A program made the translations under genes and the position numbers. The notes beneath the pieces were generated by a model. It worked only from the letters and a program-made list of their open reading frames with translations, was not told the DNA's origin and did no database searches. 64,000 bases of DNA from Macrothele yani (lineage: Eukaryota > Arthropoda > Arachnida > Araneae > Macrothelidae). Below, in pieces: positions 12,391-22,788 of the stretch; the first letter of the stretch is position 1; every line of letters starts with the position of its first letter. The stretch is from contig CM077002.1 of NCBI GenBank assembly GCA_039090855.1, positions 81,348,194-81,412,193 on the forward strand, read 5' to 3'.

Positions 12391-12680
12391 AAACTCAGGT
12401 CGAGGTGTCGTAAAAATCTAATGCCTTTTTCCGTATGGTAAACAAGGTAAATTTGTTCCCTGGAGGCATACAATATTAGTCATACTGACAAAAGCCATCC
12501 CTCTGATCTTCCACAAATATGACACAGGCGAAATACTTACTAGTGTTCGCTCAGTCTTCTCACCTGACTGTCGTTTTCAAACTCAGGTCTAGGTGTCGTA
12601 AATATCAAATGCCTTTTTCCGTAATGTAAACAAGGTAAATTTGTTCCCTGGAGGCATACAATATTAGTCATACTAACAAG
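12391..12680. repeat. Direct duplication of ~100 bp, 188-bp offset
   Basis: AAACTCAGGTCGAGGTGTCG at 12391 recurs at 12579 with one difference, and the match runs on through CCTTTTTCCGTA, TTGTTCCCTGGAGGC and AATATTAGTCATACT to about 12490 and 12680. The copies differ at only a few positions. About 88 bp of unrelated sequence lies between. Confidence 0.9.
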
Positions 12681-14336
12681 ACTCTTCTCGCTATCATTGT
12701 CGAAGAAGTAAAGTAAAATGCTAAAAAAGTGACAGAGAGAAATGCGCTTAATGGGAAATCGAACTTAATTAACAAAATGGTGCCTGCACCGTAAATTACT
12801 GACATCGAAATTGTTTCACTTCCATTTTGGACGGGGAAAGCTAAAATGTAGTTAACAGAATTCATTCAAAGTCACAAACTTATGTCATTTTTGCTGCTAC
12901 GCGATACTTACAATTTTACCACGTGGGAATTGGCGCAATTTAATGCTCTGTTCTCCTCAGTCGTAAAACTTCAAAGTATTGCTTCATAGCACTGAATAAT
13001 GATAATTTCAAAAGATGACGTTTGTGAAACATTGATACTGGCCGCAGATACAAATTGCGTGGCAGAACCAAATTAGTGAAATTAATGGAGAAGCCGGAAA
13101 TACAGAATATACGTAAAGGAAACATTTATTTACTTGTTTCAAGTTTTTGCTTGAGCCGATGTTTGTAGAAGTATAAACACGTGTTGTCATAAAATTTAGA
13201 AGTCAAAAGTTTCATTATTCAGCTGAAGCAGTTGCAAAAGAGAAACATTTGATTTCTTGATTCTATGAAAATATGCATTAAATTTCAACAAAAAAAAAGT
13301 TAAAAGAGACAAACGAACAGATGAATTAATAAATTCGAATTTTTGGTTCTTACAATAATGAGGGTCTTTAGGAAAGAATAAAATCAAGGAATCAAGCGTT
13401 TTCTGAAATTGGAATATTTGTTTGATTATCGGGCTCTGGAAGACAAACACAGCTAAGCATATCCAAAGGATATTACCCGAAAGATGTGTCTTAAAATTAA
13501 TGCAACCCACGGCGATAGTGATAAGATGAGTTTGAACTGGAAGTTCGTATCCCGAAACGATTACCAAAACTGTTATCTGTGGGAAACATTAACTTATTAA
13601 TTGCGTTACCTAAACACGAGCAACAGCCAGATAATCTCTTGCATGTACGAAAGTGAGAACAAGAATGAAACTCTGGCGCTCCTACGTAAACAATATATTT
13701 TTTATTTCATTCCCACTAACGTGCTCAAAACCTGACAACTCGGAAAATTCACACTCTCTACCTTCCATTCCAGAAGTACAGCGTGAAGTATCATATTCTT
13801 GTAATGCAACATTTGTAATTATTCAAATTACAACAACGCAAATATTAAGGGAAAGGAATTCTGGAATACTACTTCCCTATTTGAAAAGTGTGTTGCATAC
13901 TAGCGTTCAATTCTGCTTTCCTTGAGGTGCAAAGAAACACTATATTGGGGATACTTACATGTTTTGATAAACTAGAGTAAAAGATGTTTCGTATCTGTTC
14001 TTTCTTGTCTCTTTCTCTTACAATCTTTCTAATGCGAACTATTTTCCCTTTGCGCTTTTTCACAAATTGTGCCAAGCAACTCCCACCATTCTTTTTTTTA
14101 TGCGATAGCAGATTTCCTTTTAATCAAATCTGAATACAATGCTTCCATTTGAAGTGTTTTGAGAAAAAAGTTATGAACTGATTAAAATTATACTTTAGGT
14201 ATTTCAGATTTTCTTGTTATGTGACTACCTAAATAAGTAAATTTACCCACATCTGTAAATATTTTCCAAAAATTTATTCTGATCGTACAATTGAGACAAA
14301 TTCCGAAAATTGAATTCGTGAAGCCTGTCGTTATCA
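12681..14336. other. No recognisable gene
   Basis: Open frames of up to 123 codons (13196-13567, minus) show no family motif, and their composition follows the AT-rich background. Confidence 0.5.
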
Positions 14337-14815
14337 TACACTCACGCTCATAAAAAACAGAACACATGAAAGACGTCGAGCTACAACTTCGATTTTTACA
14401 GTATGCTAATCAGTCAATGTAGCAAAAACGATTAGCATTTTGGCATCATAAGTGCATGCCTACCGCGTCCAGGCAAGTCAGATCACGCAACGTCACATAC
14501 AGAAAACCTGCCCTTTTTTCTGTTATTAGAGCCACGTTGCTCGGTTGGCATCTCAGTGTTTTATCAGTAGTGGGCAAGGATGCCTCGTCGTCGTGTATGA
14601 AAGTCATACAGTCACATCAGCTAATTCGACAGAGGTCGTATTATCGGCATGAGAGACAACAATGCTTCCCTCCGGAAGATTACCAGTCGTGTAAGGGAGC
14701 AATGTAGTGTGCAAGGAATGGTACGAAGAGGGAGTAGGACAAAAAGAGAACATTCTAGACTTGTATAAAGAAAATGCAGAGGGACAAACTTCATCTCATG
14801 AGGATGCCTTTGAGT

Positions 14816-14899
14816 GACCGTTTTGCATCATCAACGGCATTAGTGCAGCAGTGGCGAAGTGCGACGCTTCGCTAATGCCGTTGATGACGCGAAACGGCC
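14816..14899. repeat. Inverted duplication, 28-bp arms, inside a transposase relic
   Basis: The arm 14816-14843 (ends CATCATCAACGGCATTAG) is repeated inverted at 14872-14899 (begins CTAATGCCGTTGATGACG) with about three mismatches. The 28-bp spacer itself contains GCGAAG...CTTCGC. The second arm replaces transposase coding sequence, so it is a local rearrangement within this copy. Confidence 0.85.
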
Positions 14900-15010
14900 A
14901 TGCCATCTCTAACAGCACGTCTTCGGTTATTATTACAGAACGGACTACAGACTCAAATGTCCTTCTCAGGCTACGTTTAGTACGACAGTAGCGGACTGCC
15001 AGGCTGCAAT

Positions 15011-15112
15011 TTTTTTCTGATTGGAGGTTTAACGACCATTGCGAGCAACTCAATGGGCTATAAGCAGTCGCTCGTCCTTAATTTAGGGTCACTGGTTCCA
15101 GGGAAGGGAGAG
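15011..15112 (-). mobile_element. 5'-truncated SINE with a perfect 10-bp target duplication
   Basis: It runs from a T-rich start (the A tail on the minus strand) through GGAGGTTTAACGACCATTGC, CTATAAGCAGTCG and AATTTAGGGTCACTGG to GGAAGGGAGAG. The tRNA head is absent. AGGCTGCAAT occurs immediately before (15001-15010) and immediately after (15113-15122), a textbook target-site duplication. It lies in the Tc1 transposase, so the SINE was mobile after the Tc1 insertion. Loss of the 5' end fits incomplete target-primed reverse transcription. Confidence 0.93.
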
Positions 15113-15803
15113 AGGCTGCAATGGTGCATCGGACGAAAGAAGTGTCGTGACGAATGGCATAACATTGTATTCTCGAACGAAATGTGCTTCTGTTTAGGCA
15201 AACATGATGGTCGCATATATGTCCGTCTACGATAGTGAGAGAGGCGTCGGAAAGAGTGTATTCGCACCAGGCATGCGCACTAACATGCGAGTTTCCGTTA
15301 CGTTCATGACGTGGTACGTCTCCTTTTCGTACCTGCATAACACCTCCGGTGCCACATTTCAGCAGGACAATGCCACACTGCATGCAATAGTGACAACATG
15401 TGCCTTATTCAGGGATAACAACGTTCCACTTTTGCCGTGGTCGGCTAGGTCGCCGGATTTATCATACATAGAAAATCTCTGGAACATGCTCAAACGACAA
15501 GTGCAGCGGTACGACTGTCCGCCAGCAGCTCTTGATGAGCTTTGAAAGGGTGTAAATACAGCCTGAATGGCTATTCCACAGAACGCCATTCACACATTAT
15601 TTGATTCAATGCCTCAGCACGTATAGCAGGTGATAAAAGCTAGAAGTGGACACACCGATCATTAGCTACATCGACGAACCTGATGCATAGGACACCAAGT
15701 TGCTAATAATTTGTTCTGTATTTCCTAATGAGTATATCCTTCAAAAACAAAAGTCGTAGCTCGACACCTTTCAGGTGTTATGTTTTTTATGAACATGAGT
15801 GTA

Positions 15804-17094
15804 CATTCCAACAACTTTTTTGCTGGTTTTCATGCACAAATTTTGATTTCCATTAACTGAACTGTTTCCAAATATTTTCCTGAATCATTTATTCATACCA
15901 TATCATCAGCACAACACACGTTGTTAAGATTCTGTTCTGACACAATTGTTTTTGATATTTCTTCTACCTTCTGCCTTTTATCCTGTATAAGTGAGAGGCA
16001 TCCACGCCTTTTTTCCTACGCCTTACTTTAAGTTTCAAAATACCACCGATTCTTATTGTGTCAATTTAATTTCACTACAATTTTTGCAATCATCAAATCA
16101 TTCTTATGCTTTCCATTATGGTATTGTTCTCATAGCCAGTAAAGCAAGAAAATAAAAGTCTGTTCTGATTTCCTTCGCTCTCTCATAAAGTTTTTGAATT
16201 ATTAAAACAGCAATTCTTATTTTCCATTTTTCACAAAGTCTTTCTGAGCCACAAAATTCGCAGATCAATCTCATGCCTCTCCCCAGCATCGGGGTTCTTA
16301 ATGAGACCGTTACTGTCTGAATGATTAAACTAATAATCCTCAGCGATTCCCAGTCAGTAATGTGAGATTTTGGGAGAGTGTGACAAAAATTTATTTTCAA
16401 GGATCTTTCGTAATGATTTGCAAGACACTAGAAGTGAAAGTAGAATGAAACGTGTAGGAGTAATTTTTAGTTGGGAAGCCTTTGACGGAACAACAGAAAT
16501 CAATGATCGGCAGTGGAGCACTCGACTTTCGATTTAGATATTAATTCGAAAATAACAGCGAAATCAGACTATCTGATATGACTGTACAATTGATTAATTA
16601 ACGACTGGTTTTTTTGTGTGTGATATGTTAAAAACCAATACTTCTCAAAATTCAGAAAAATACTGCAATTTATTCATATAAATCTAAATAATTTGGCATT
16701 CAATTAATCTGGTGCTTGCCACTGGTAATTTTGAAACTAAATCCTAAACAAAAACCATTGTACCTGGAGAAAATCCCTGAATTTTTCTTTAAAAAATGTT
16801 TGTTTTCAACTTCACTGTTATACCGAATATCAAAGATGAGAGGTGAGTTTTTATTTTGCCGTTCGCGTAGACAGATTAGAAGAGGAAAGAAGGGCTTCAT
16901 TACAGTATATGCCTAAATTACCGATCTTGGATTTTTGTGATATGCAATTCAGAGTAAGTATCTAAATACAAAAACAAGATTGTAGTCAAAGGTAGGTCAA
17001 TAGAGGAAATAAAGTGCTTTATAGATATGAAATTGAAATGTAGCAGAATCGTTATAAATATATACGTAGCATCGTGTGTACAAAAGATTGAAAG
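15804..17094. other. No recognisable gene
   Basis: AT-rich DNA. The open frame at 16116-16400 (minus, 94 codons) has no recognisable motif. Confidence 0.5.
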
Positions 17095-17278
17095 TACACT
17101 CATTGTCATAAAAACCCGCGCCCCAAGAGGGAGGCGCCGGATTCAAATGATATTTTACTAGTTTGGTGGTACATGCCAAGGACAAAAGTGATTACAAAAT
17201 CACAGCAGCAGGACAATTTCTGCAGACTTAGGGTACACACTCCGGTCAGCTTTAGTACCGCGTCGTAGCGCCTAGTGC

Positions 17279-18277
17279 TCAGATACATACGGTGATACGG
17301 TCCGGCATGGAGTCAAAGAGACGCCGTATGTTATCCTGGAATAGGTTACTCCACGCTTCTTGCAACTGACGCTCTAAATCACGAACCCTGGGACATGGAG
17401 AAAGCTGGCGTCCCATCTGACTCCACACGTGCTTGATGGGTGAGAGATCAGGCGATCTGGCAGGACACAGAAGCGTCGCAGCATAACGTGGACAGTCCGA
17501 GAAAACCCGAGCCGTGTGCGGATGGGCGTTATCTTGTTGGAAAATGGCTACAGGTCTCCCCGCCAGGAAAGGAAGCACATGGGTCCACAGGATCTCCTGT
17601 ACGTAGCGCTGGGCTGTCAACATCCTTCGAATCACTGCAGGGGAAGTCCGGCTGTCCTACGCAATGGATCCCCAGACCATCACGTCTGCAGTTCGGGACG
17701 TGTGCAACTCTACAGTGAGGTTGGGATTGTAGCGCTCACCCGCGGTCCTCAGCACTCTAACACGGTGGTCGTCCGTTTCCATACATAAGTGGGATTCGTC
17801 GCTGAACACCATACGTCGCCAGTTCATAACATTCCTCGTTTCTCGCTGCTGACACCACTGCAATCGACGCCGACGATGGTCAGGTGTTAATGGAAGAAAA
17901 CGTACGGGCCGTCGAGAGTGAAGATTCGCTTCTTCCAGGCGTCTGGAAATGGTTCTGGCGGACGCAGGAGTCCCTTGTACAGCCGCCACATGTCTCTGGA
18001 TATTGGACAAGGGCGTCGTTGCATCTGTACGTGCCTCTCTCACGATTCCACGGTCTTCTCTGCTGGTGGTGTGTCTAGGTCGTCCGTAGCTAGTTCGCCG
18101 TGTCCGGGTGCTTCCCCGTGTCCACTGCTCCCAATACAATCGCACCGTACTCAAATCCGCCCAAATGGCGGCCAATTCGGTGCACCGGCCATCCTGCCTC
18201 TCTCTCATCCTGACGATACGGCCTCGTTCAAAATCCATCAGTTGCCCGTACGCACATCTACTGCGTCTCTTTGGCAT
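17279..18277 (-). pseudogene. Tc1-like transposase, 332 codons with one premature stop
   Basis: It reads in one continuous frame from ATG 18277 to the stop at 17279, apart from a TAG at 17657-17659 (codon 207) right after VMVWGSIA, where Tyr is usual in related copies (GAIAYDS). The N-terminal half has FERGRIVRMRERQDGR and a basic TRTRRTSYGRPR linker. The catalytic domain shows VFSDESHLC (first Asp), FQQDNAHPHTA (second Asp) and SPDLSPIKHVWSQM, where the catalytic Glu of the usual SPIEHVW is Lys. It ends in MPDRITVCI, near the usual Tc1 length of about 340 residues. It therefore carries two independent lesions despite its well-kept frame. The usual arginine/glycine-rich C-terminus looks slightly shortened. 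Confidence 0.92.
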
Positions 18278-18455
18278 GTCTATCGCTCAGGAATCTCACC
18301 TGACTCTTACCGTGCACTTCGGCACTCACGTGGAGTCCCCTGCGCAGCACCTTATAAGTCCCACGAATTGGAATTGCAGCGCCGGTCTTGGACGCGTGGG
18401 CAAGCGGAATCGCATGAAACTTTAATCATTTGCATGTCTTCCCTCCCCGTAAAAA

Positions 18456-18523
18456 GAACCGTGCAATTAACGTGAAACTCAGCGAATAGCTATTCGCCGA
18501 GTTTCACGTTAATCGCACGGTTT
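18456..18523. repeat. Near-perfect 68-bp palindrome in the Tc1 subterminal region
   Basis: The centre is GAATAG|CTATTC at 18484-18495. The outer arms (ACCGTGCAATTAACGTGAAA and its inverse) pair over a further 28 bp with about three mismatches, so there is essentially no loop. It lies between the transposase promoter side and the right terminal repeat. Confidence 0.9.
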
Positions 18524-18867
18524 TTCCTTGGTGCGGGGGTTTTGTATGACAGTGAGTGTGCATTGTTACCTGTAACGAAAAGGGAAATGAATGCAATACC
18601 AAGATTACCCATGATGATTTGTTTCATAGAGATTTTTAGGCGTTTGCTACGATGGATTTCTTATTTCAAGTGCGCTTCTGCATAAAAAGCTATATTCTGT
18701 AATGAAATTCTAGGTTTCTAATAAAATCCCGTGTGTGAACTTGGATGTCACTGTATTGTGCTATAGTGAAATTATATTCTTCGGCAGAGTCATTTAAAGA
18801 AAAATAGAATACGTTGAGGAATCCCATTAATATTAGTCACTCCCTCTGGTTTTGTGTCGAGGCATTC

Positions 18868-19141
18868 AATAAACTCTCCAGCTTTAGTTGCACTCCCAGT
18901 GATAGTTTTGCAATAAGCTTTGCAAGGAAGATGATGGCCCAGTGGTTGGAAGCACCGGTTTATAATCATTCGTCGGAGATGGGATACGGGTTCAAATCCC
19001 AACAAAGTATGGGTGTTGTGCTTGCCTCACGGCACTTGCTTTCTCCCTTCCCTGGAAGCGGTGACCCAAAATAAAGGGACAGGCAACTGCTTATAGCTCA
19101 TCCAGTTGCTCATGGTGATGGTAAAACCCACAAACAAACAA
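18868..19141 (+). mobile_element. SINE copy with a 5' extension (first of two)
   Basis: From about 18932 the SINE head and body are recognisable: GGCCCAGTGGTTGGAAGC (A-box side), GGGTTCAAATCCC (B box), GGTGTTGTGCTTGCCTCA, GGGACAGGCAACTGCTTATA and CTCATGGTGATGG. The ~60 bp before it (AGTTGCACTCCCAGTGATAG and GCAATAAGCTTTGCAAGG) also precede the next copy, so the repeated unit is longer than the SINE itself. It is diverged from the family consensus. Confidence 0.75.
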
Positions 19142-19189
19142 AAATTAACATTAATGACCACATCTGGCCAAGTGTCTGTTGAATATAAT

Positions 19190-19441
19190 TTTACCAGCAG
19201 CTGCCACGTTGGTCGCACTACCAGTGGTAGGTTTACAGTAGGCTTTGTAAAGAAGCCGTGGCCGAATGGTGCAAATTGCCTGAGATGGGTTCGGGCCCGA
19301 ATCTCGAACGAGGCATAGATGGTGTGCTTGTCTCATGGCATTATTTTCCTCGCGGAACCAGTGGCTCCAAATTAGGGACAAGGTAACTTCTTACAGCCCA
19401 TTAGTTGCTCACTGTGTTCATTACATCATTAAATCCTCAAA
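19190..19441 (+). mobile_element. SINE copy with a 5' extension (second of two)
   Basis: It carries the same 5' extension as the copy 325 bp upstream (GGTCGCACTACCAGTGGTAG and CAGTAGGCTTTGTAAAG), followed by CCGTGGCCGAATGGTGCAAA, GGGCCCGAATCTC (decayed B box), GGCATAGATGGTGTGCTTG, AATTAGGGACAAGGTAACTTC and AGCCCATTAGTTGCTCACTG. Both units point the same way, so a tandem duplication or repeated insertion of an extended SINE unit is likely. Confidence 0.7.
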
Positions 19442-19563
19442 ATATACCGTACGTTCCTGATAAAAAATGTAGCTTACTCACCCGTTTTATTTTTAATTAA
19501 TTTCTAGAAATTTCTACGGATTTTCTACAGCCTATATTTTTTCTCTTTCTTGTTCTTTCTTTC

Positions 19564-19591
19564 TTTTTTTTTTTTTTTTTTTTTTTTTTTT
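19564..19591. repeat. Poly-T tract of 28 bases
   Basis: An uninterrupted run of T that follows a CTTT-rich stretch. It may be the A tail of a lost minus-strand retroelement. The sequence next to it is not recognisable. Confidence 0.9.
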
Positions 19592-19689
19592 GCGAATTTG
19601 AAACGGAAGTACTGCAAAGAGTCTTTCTTTATCTTCTTTCTTCTTATTTGCTGATTTGCTGTAGGGTTTTCATATCATAATTGTCTCCA

Positions 19690-19880
19690 CCGATGGCCTC
19701 TGATCATTCGTCCGAAAGGGGTCCGGGTTCGAATCCCGGTGAAGCATGGATGTTGTGTTTGTCTAACAGCACTGGTTCTCTCCCTTCCCTTGGTCAGTGG
19801 CCCTAAGTTAGGGACGGGCGACTGCTTATAGCCCATTGAGTTGCTCGCGGTAGTCGTTAAACCTCCAACATAAACAAATC
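19690..19880 (+). mobile_element. SINE, 5'-truncated
   Basis: It begins within the tRNA head (CGATGGCCTCTGATCATTCG), so the A box is missing while the B box (GGGTTCGAATCCC) is intact. The body is close to consensus: GGATGTTGTGTTTGTCT, AGTTAGGGACGGGCGACTGC, TATAGCCCATTGAGTTGCTC, GTTAAACCTCCAACA. It is one of the better preserved copies. Confidence 0.88.
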
Positions 19881-20129
19881 TAGAGGCTATTCGAATGGCG
19901 GCGGATTTAGAAAACTACTGCTTTCGTCTATCATGCATTTGCAGTTCATGTCGGTAATGAGACACAATCCAATGGTAGAATGAAATCCACTTTCCTTAAG
20001 AAAAAACACAGCTTCAAATTTAATTTTACGCTTCTTCTGAAATGTAAATGAACGTAATTTAAACAAGAAAGATTACACCGAATTTTCGGGTGTAATAAGC
20101 ACGTCTTTTGAATCCGTTCTGACGCAAAT

Positions 20130-22705
20130 TAAATTTATCAAAGCTATTCAAAGTCAATGAAACCGGTATGGAAAACAATAGTATCTGCCGGTAGAAAGAA
20201 GTTTTTCAATCGGGTCTTTAATCCCTCAGATATTGCTGTAAACCGAATCGTTAGCTTACGAGCTCTTAGAAACAGAGTTATCGACAAAAATAAGATGTGA
20301 CTTTACGTCCCTTGGTGGGAAAACCATGCATTATTTTAGGAAGAAAGTATTCACAAAAGGTTTATCCATATGAGCGGTATCGGTCCAAGAAAAAGAATTT
20401 TAGTCGAGTTTTCAGGAGCCCAGATTTTGCTACAAATACATCAGAAGTAGAAATTAACATTTATGACCACTGGCGGCCAAACCATTCTTTACCAAACATT
20501 AGAAATTACGTGAAAAATATTTTCCGTCAGGTCTTGTATGCGATACATGAAGAATTTTTCAAATCGGAGTTTTAGGAGCAGAAAACGCAATTTACCATTG
20601 TGCGCCCTAGCAGAAAGTCTATGGTTTACTTGTAAATTTTGAATTTATAGGAAAAACATTTCGCATCGGAAACACTATCCAACAAAGAAGGAATTTTTCA
20701 AATCGAACTTTTAGAAGTAGAGATATTGACAAAAATAAGATATATATCTACGCCCTGGTGTAGAAACCATGCATTATTTCAAGAATAAAATGCTCCTAAA
20801 TTGTTTGTCGACATGAGTAGTATCGGTCCACAAAAGATATTTTTTCAATCGAGATTTTAGGAGCTCATATTTTGTTGCAAATACATCAGAAGCGGAAATT
20901 AAGACTTACGGCACCTGGTGGCCAAACAATTATTTACAAAAATTTGAAATTATGTGCAAACGATTTCTCATGAGGAGCTGTATCCGGTGCAGAAAGAATT
21001 TTTCAGATCGGAGATTTAGAAGCAGAGATATAGGGGAAAACGCAATTAACCTTTACGCCCCTAGCGGAAAGTTTATGAATTACTTGAAATTTGAATTTAT
21101 AGAAAAAACATGTCAAACTAGAAACACTATCCAACAAAGAAAGAATTTTTTAAATAGGACTCTTAGAAGTCGAAATACTAACAAAAATAAGATATACATC
21201 TACGCCCCCTGGCGTAGAAACCGTGAACTATTTTATGAAGAAAATGTTTCTAAAAGGTTTGTCAATATGAGTAGTATCGGTCTACAAACGATGTTATTTT
21301 CAATCGAGAATTTAGAAGCTCATATTTTGCTGCAAATTCACCAGAAGCGGAAATTAAGGTTTACGTCCCCTAGTGGCCAAACCATTTTTTTTGCAAAAAT
21401 TAGAAATTATGTACAAACGATTTCCCATTAGGAGCTGTAACCGGTGTAGAACGAATTTTTCAAATCGGAGATTTAGAAGCAGAGATATAGGGGAAAACGC
21501 AATTTACCTTTACGCCCCTAGCGGAAATTCTATGAATTACGTGAAAATTTTGAAATTATATGAAAAACATGCGACACGGAAAAAACTATCCAACAAAGAA
21601 GGAATTTTTCAAATCAGAATCCCAGAAATTGAGATATTGACAAAAATAAGATATACATCTACGCCCCCTGGCGTAGAAACCGTGTACTATTATAAGAAGA
21701 AAATGTTTCTAAAACGTTTGGCGGTATGAGTAGTATCGGTCTACAAACGACGTTATTTTCAATCGAGAATTTAGAAGCTCATATTTTGCTGCAAATACAT
21801 CAGAAGCGGAAATTAAGGTTTACGCCCCCTGGTGGCCAAACCATTTTTTTTAAAAATTATAAATTTTGTGCAAACGATTTCCCATGAGGAGCTGTATCCG
21901 GTGCAGAAATAATTTTTCAGATCGGAGATTTAGAAGCACAGATATAGGGGAAAACGCAATTTACCTTTACGCCCCCTAGTGGAAAGTCTATGAATTACTT
22001 GAAAATTTTGAAACTACATGAAAATCATGTCACACGGAAAACACTATCTAACAAAGAAGTAATTTTTCAAATCGGACTCCTAGAAGTCGAGATATTGACA
22101 AAAATAAGATATACATCTACGCCCCTGGCTGAGAAACTGTGCAATATTTTAGGAAGAAAATATTCCGAAAAGGTTTATCGATGTGAGTGGCATCAGTACA
22201 CGAAAGAATTTTTTCAATCGATATTTTAGAAGCTCAGATTTTATGGCAAATACATCAGAAGCAAAAATTAACACTTACGCCCCCTGGTGGCCAAAGTATT
22301 CTTTACCAAAAATTCGAAATTATATGCAAAAGATTGTGCATCAGGAGATGTATCCGCTGCAAAAAAAATTTCAAATCGGAGTTTTGGAAGAAGAGTTATC
22401 GGAAAAAATGAAATTTACTTTTACGCCCCTAGCGGAAAATTTATGCGTAATTTTAAAAAGAAACTATATCCAAAATACTCTTCGACATAAATGGAATCGA
22501 AAGATAAAATATTTTTTTCAATCGGATGTTTAGAAGCAAATATGTGGAATAAAACGTATTTTTGAATTCGACTTGATCTGCATTTACGTCCTCTGGCGGC
22601 GAAATTTTACATCGTAAGAAAACGAAATAAAGGATCATCATTCGCATATTATAAGCTTTCGAATGCAAAAAGAATTTTTTAAATCGGACTAATAGTTGCA
22701 GAGAT
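20130..22705 (+). repeat. Higher-order tandem repeat: ~457-bp unit of three ~148-161-bp monomers
   Basis: A box reading TACG(C/T)CCC(C)T followed by (A/G)GxGG recurs at 21054, 21201, 21362, 21511, 21660, 21821, 21968, 22118, 22276, 22422 and 22585. The intervals are 147, 161, 149, 149, 161, 147, 150, 158, 146 and 163. This periodic 148-161-148 pattern defines three monomer types per unit. Each monomer also carries a box like AATTTTTCAAATCGGA and TTAGAAGC...GATAT. Earlier, more diverged copies extend back to about 20130. Open frames of up to 159 codons in it mirror the repeat and are not genes. Confidence 0.92.
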
Positions 22706-22716
22706 ACCATGGGTAC

Positions 22717-22745
22717 AGGCGGACGGACGGACGGACGGACGGACA
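22717..22745. repeat. GGAC microsatellite
   Basis: About seven GGAC units in a row, directly upstream of the terminal hairpin of the 2.7 kb element. It is part of that element's 3' end. Confidence 0.95.
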
Positions 22746-22788
22746 AACCGATAACAAAAGCACGATCTTTTTTTACAAAAGACGTGCT

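Larger units (their letters stand above)
14580..15664 (+). pseudogene. Tc1-like transposase, interrupted by a SINE and by frameshifts
   Basis: It starts at ATG 14580 (MPRRRV then a stop). In shifting frames it shows FDRGRIIGMRDNNASLRKI (helix-turn-helix), VFSNEMCFCLG (first catalytic Asp is Asn), FQQDNATLHA (second Asp present) and SPDLSYIENLWNMLKRQ (Glu present). It ends near FDSMPQHV and a TAG at 15662. A 102-bp SINE piece separates the middle of the catalytic domain (15011-15112). An inverted duplication sits at 14816-14899. It is inactive on several counts. Confidence 0.87.
14337..15803 (+). mobile_element. Tc1-like DNA transposon with long (~55 bp) inverted repeats and a SINE inside
   Basis: The left end after TA (14337) reads CACTCACGCTCATAAAAAAC. 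The right end before TA (15802) is its inverse (GTTTTTTATGAACATGAGTG with one base shift). The match continues inward through the GTCGAGCTAC / GTAGCTCGAC segment, giving arms of roughly 55 bp. Removing the 112-bp SINE and its duplication gives about 1.35 kb, a normal Tc1 size. Confidence 0.9.
17095..18560 (-). mobile_element. Tc1-like DNA transposon, nearly complete
   Basis: The left end after TA (17095) reads CACTCATTGTCATAAAAACC. The right end near 18558 is the inverse (GGTTTTGTATGACAGTGAGTG, with a base or two changed), and the flanking TA there has become TG. The element encloses a minus-strand transposase interrupted by only one stop. A TATAA-type box lies upstream of the start (TTATAAG complement at 18352-18358). 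A 68-bp palindrome sits next to the right end. Confidence 0.9.
20073..22788 (+). mobile_element. 2.7 kb non-coding element with terminal inverted 13-mers, hairpins and a higher-order tandem core (HINE-like candidate)
   Basis: AGCACGTCTTTTG at 20098-20110 is repeated exactly inverted at 22776-22788 (CAAAAGACGTGCT). The 5' end has a hairpin TTACACC...GGTGTAA (20073-20095). At the 3' end, 22759-22788 folds back on itself (AGCACG-A-TCTTTT with AAAAGACGTGCT). A GGAC microsatellite (22717-22745) precedes that hairpin. The interior is a tandem array with a ~457-bp period. Subterminal inverted 13-mers, a 3' stem-loop, a short microsatellite and a central tandem repeat are the hallmarks described for Helentron-associated (HINE/DINE-1) elements. 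No Rep or helicase is present, as expected for a non-autonomous copy. The class assignment is inference, and a plain satellite with chance ends is the alternative. Confidence 0.5.

Noticed and set aside
20952..21729. Open frames of 159 and 118 codons with internal repeats (RSRDIGENA, YAPSGK-like)
   Set aside because: They lie wholly in the 457-bp higher-order array. The peptide repeats follow the DNA monomers, and no start, promoter or known repeat protein supports them.
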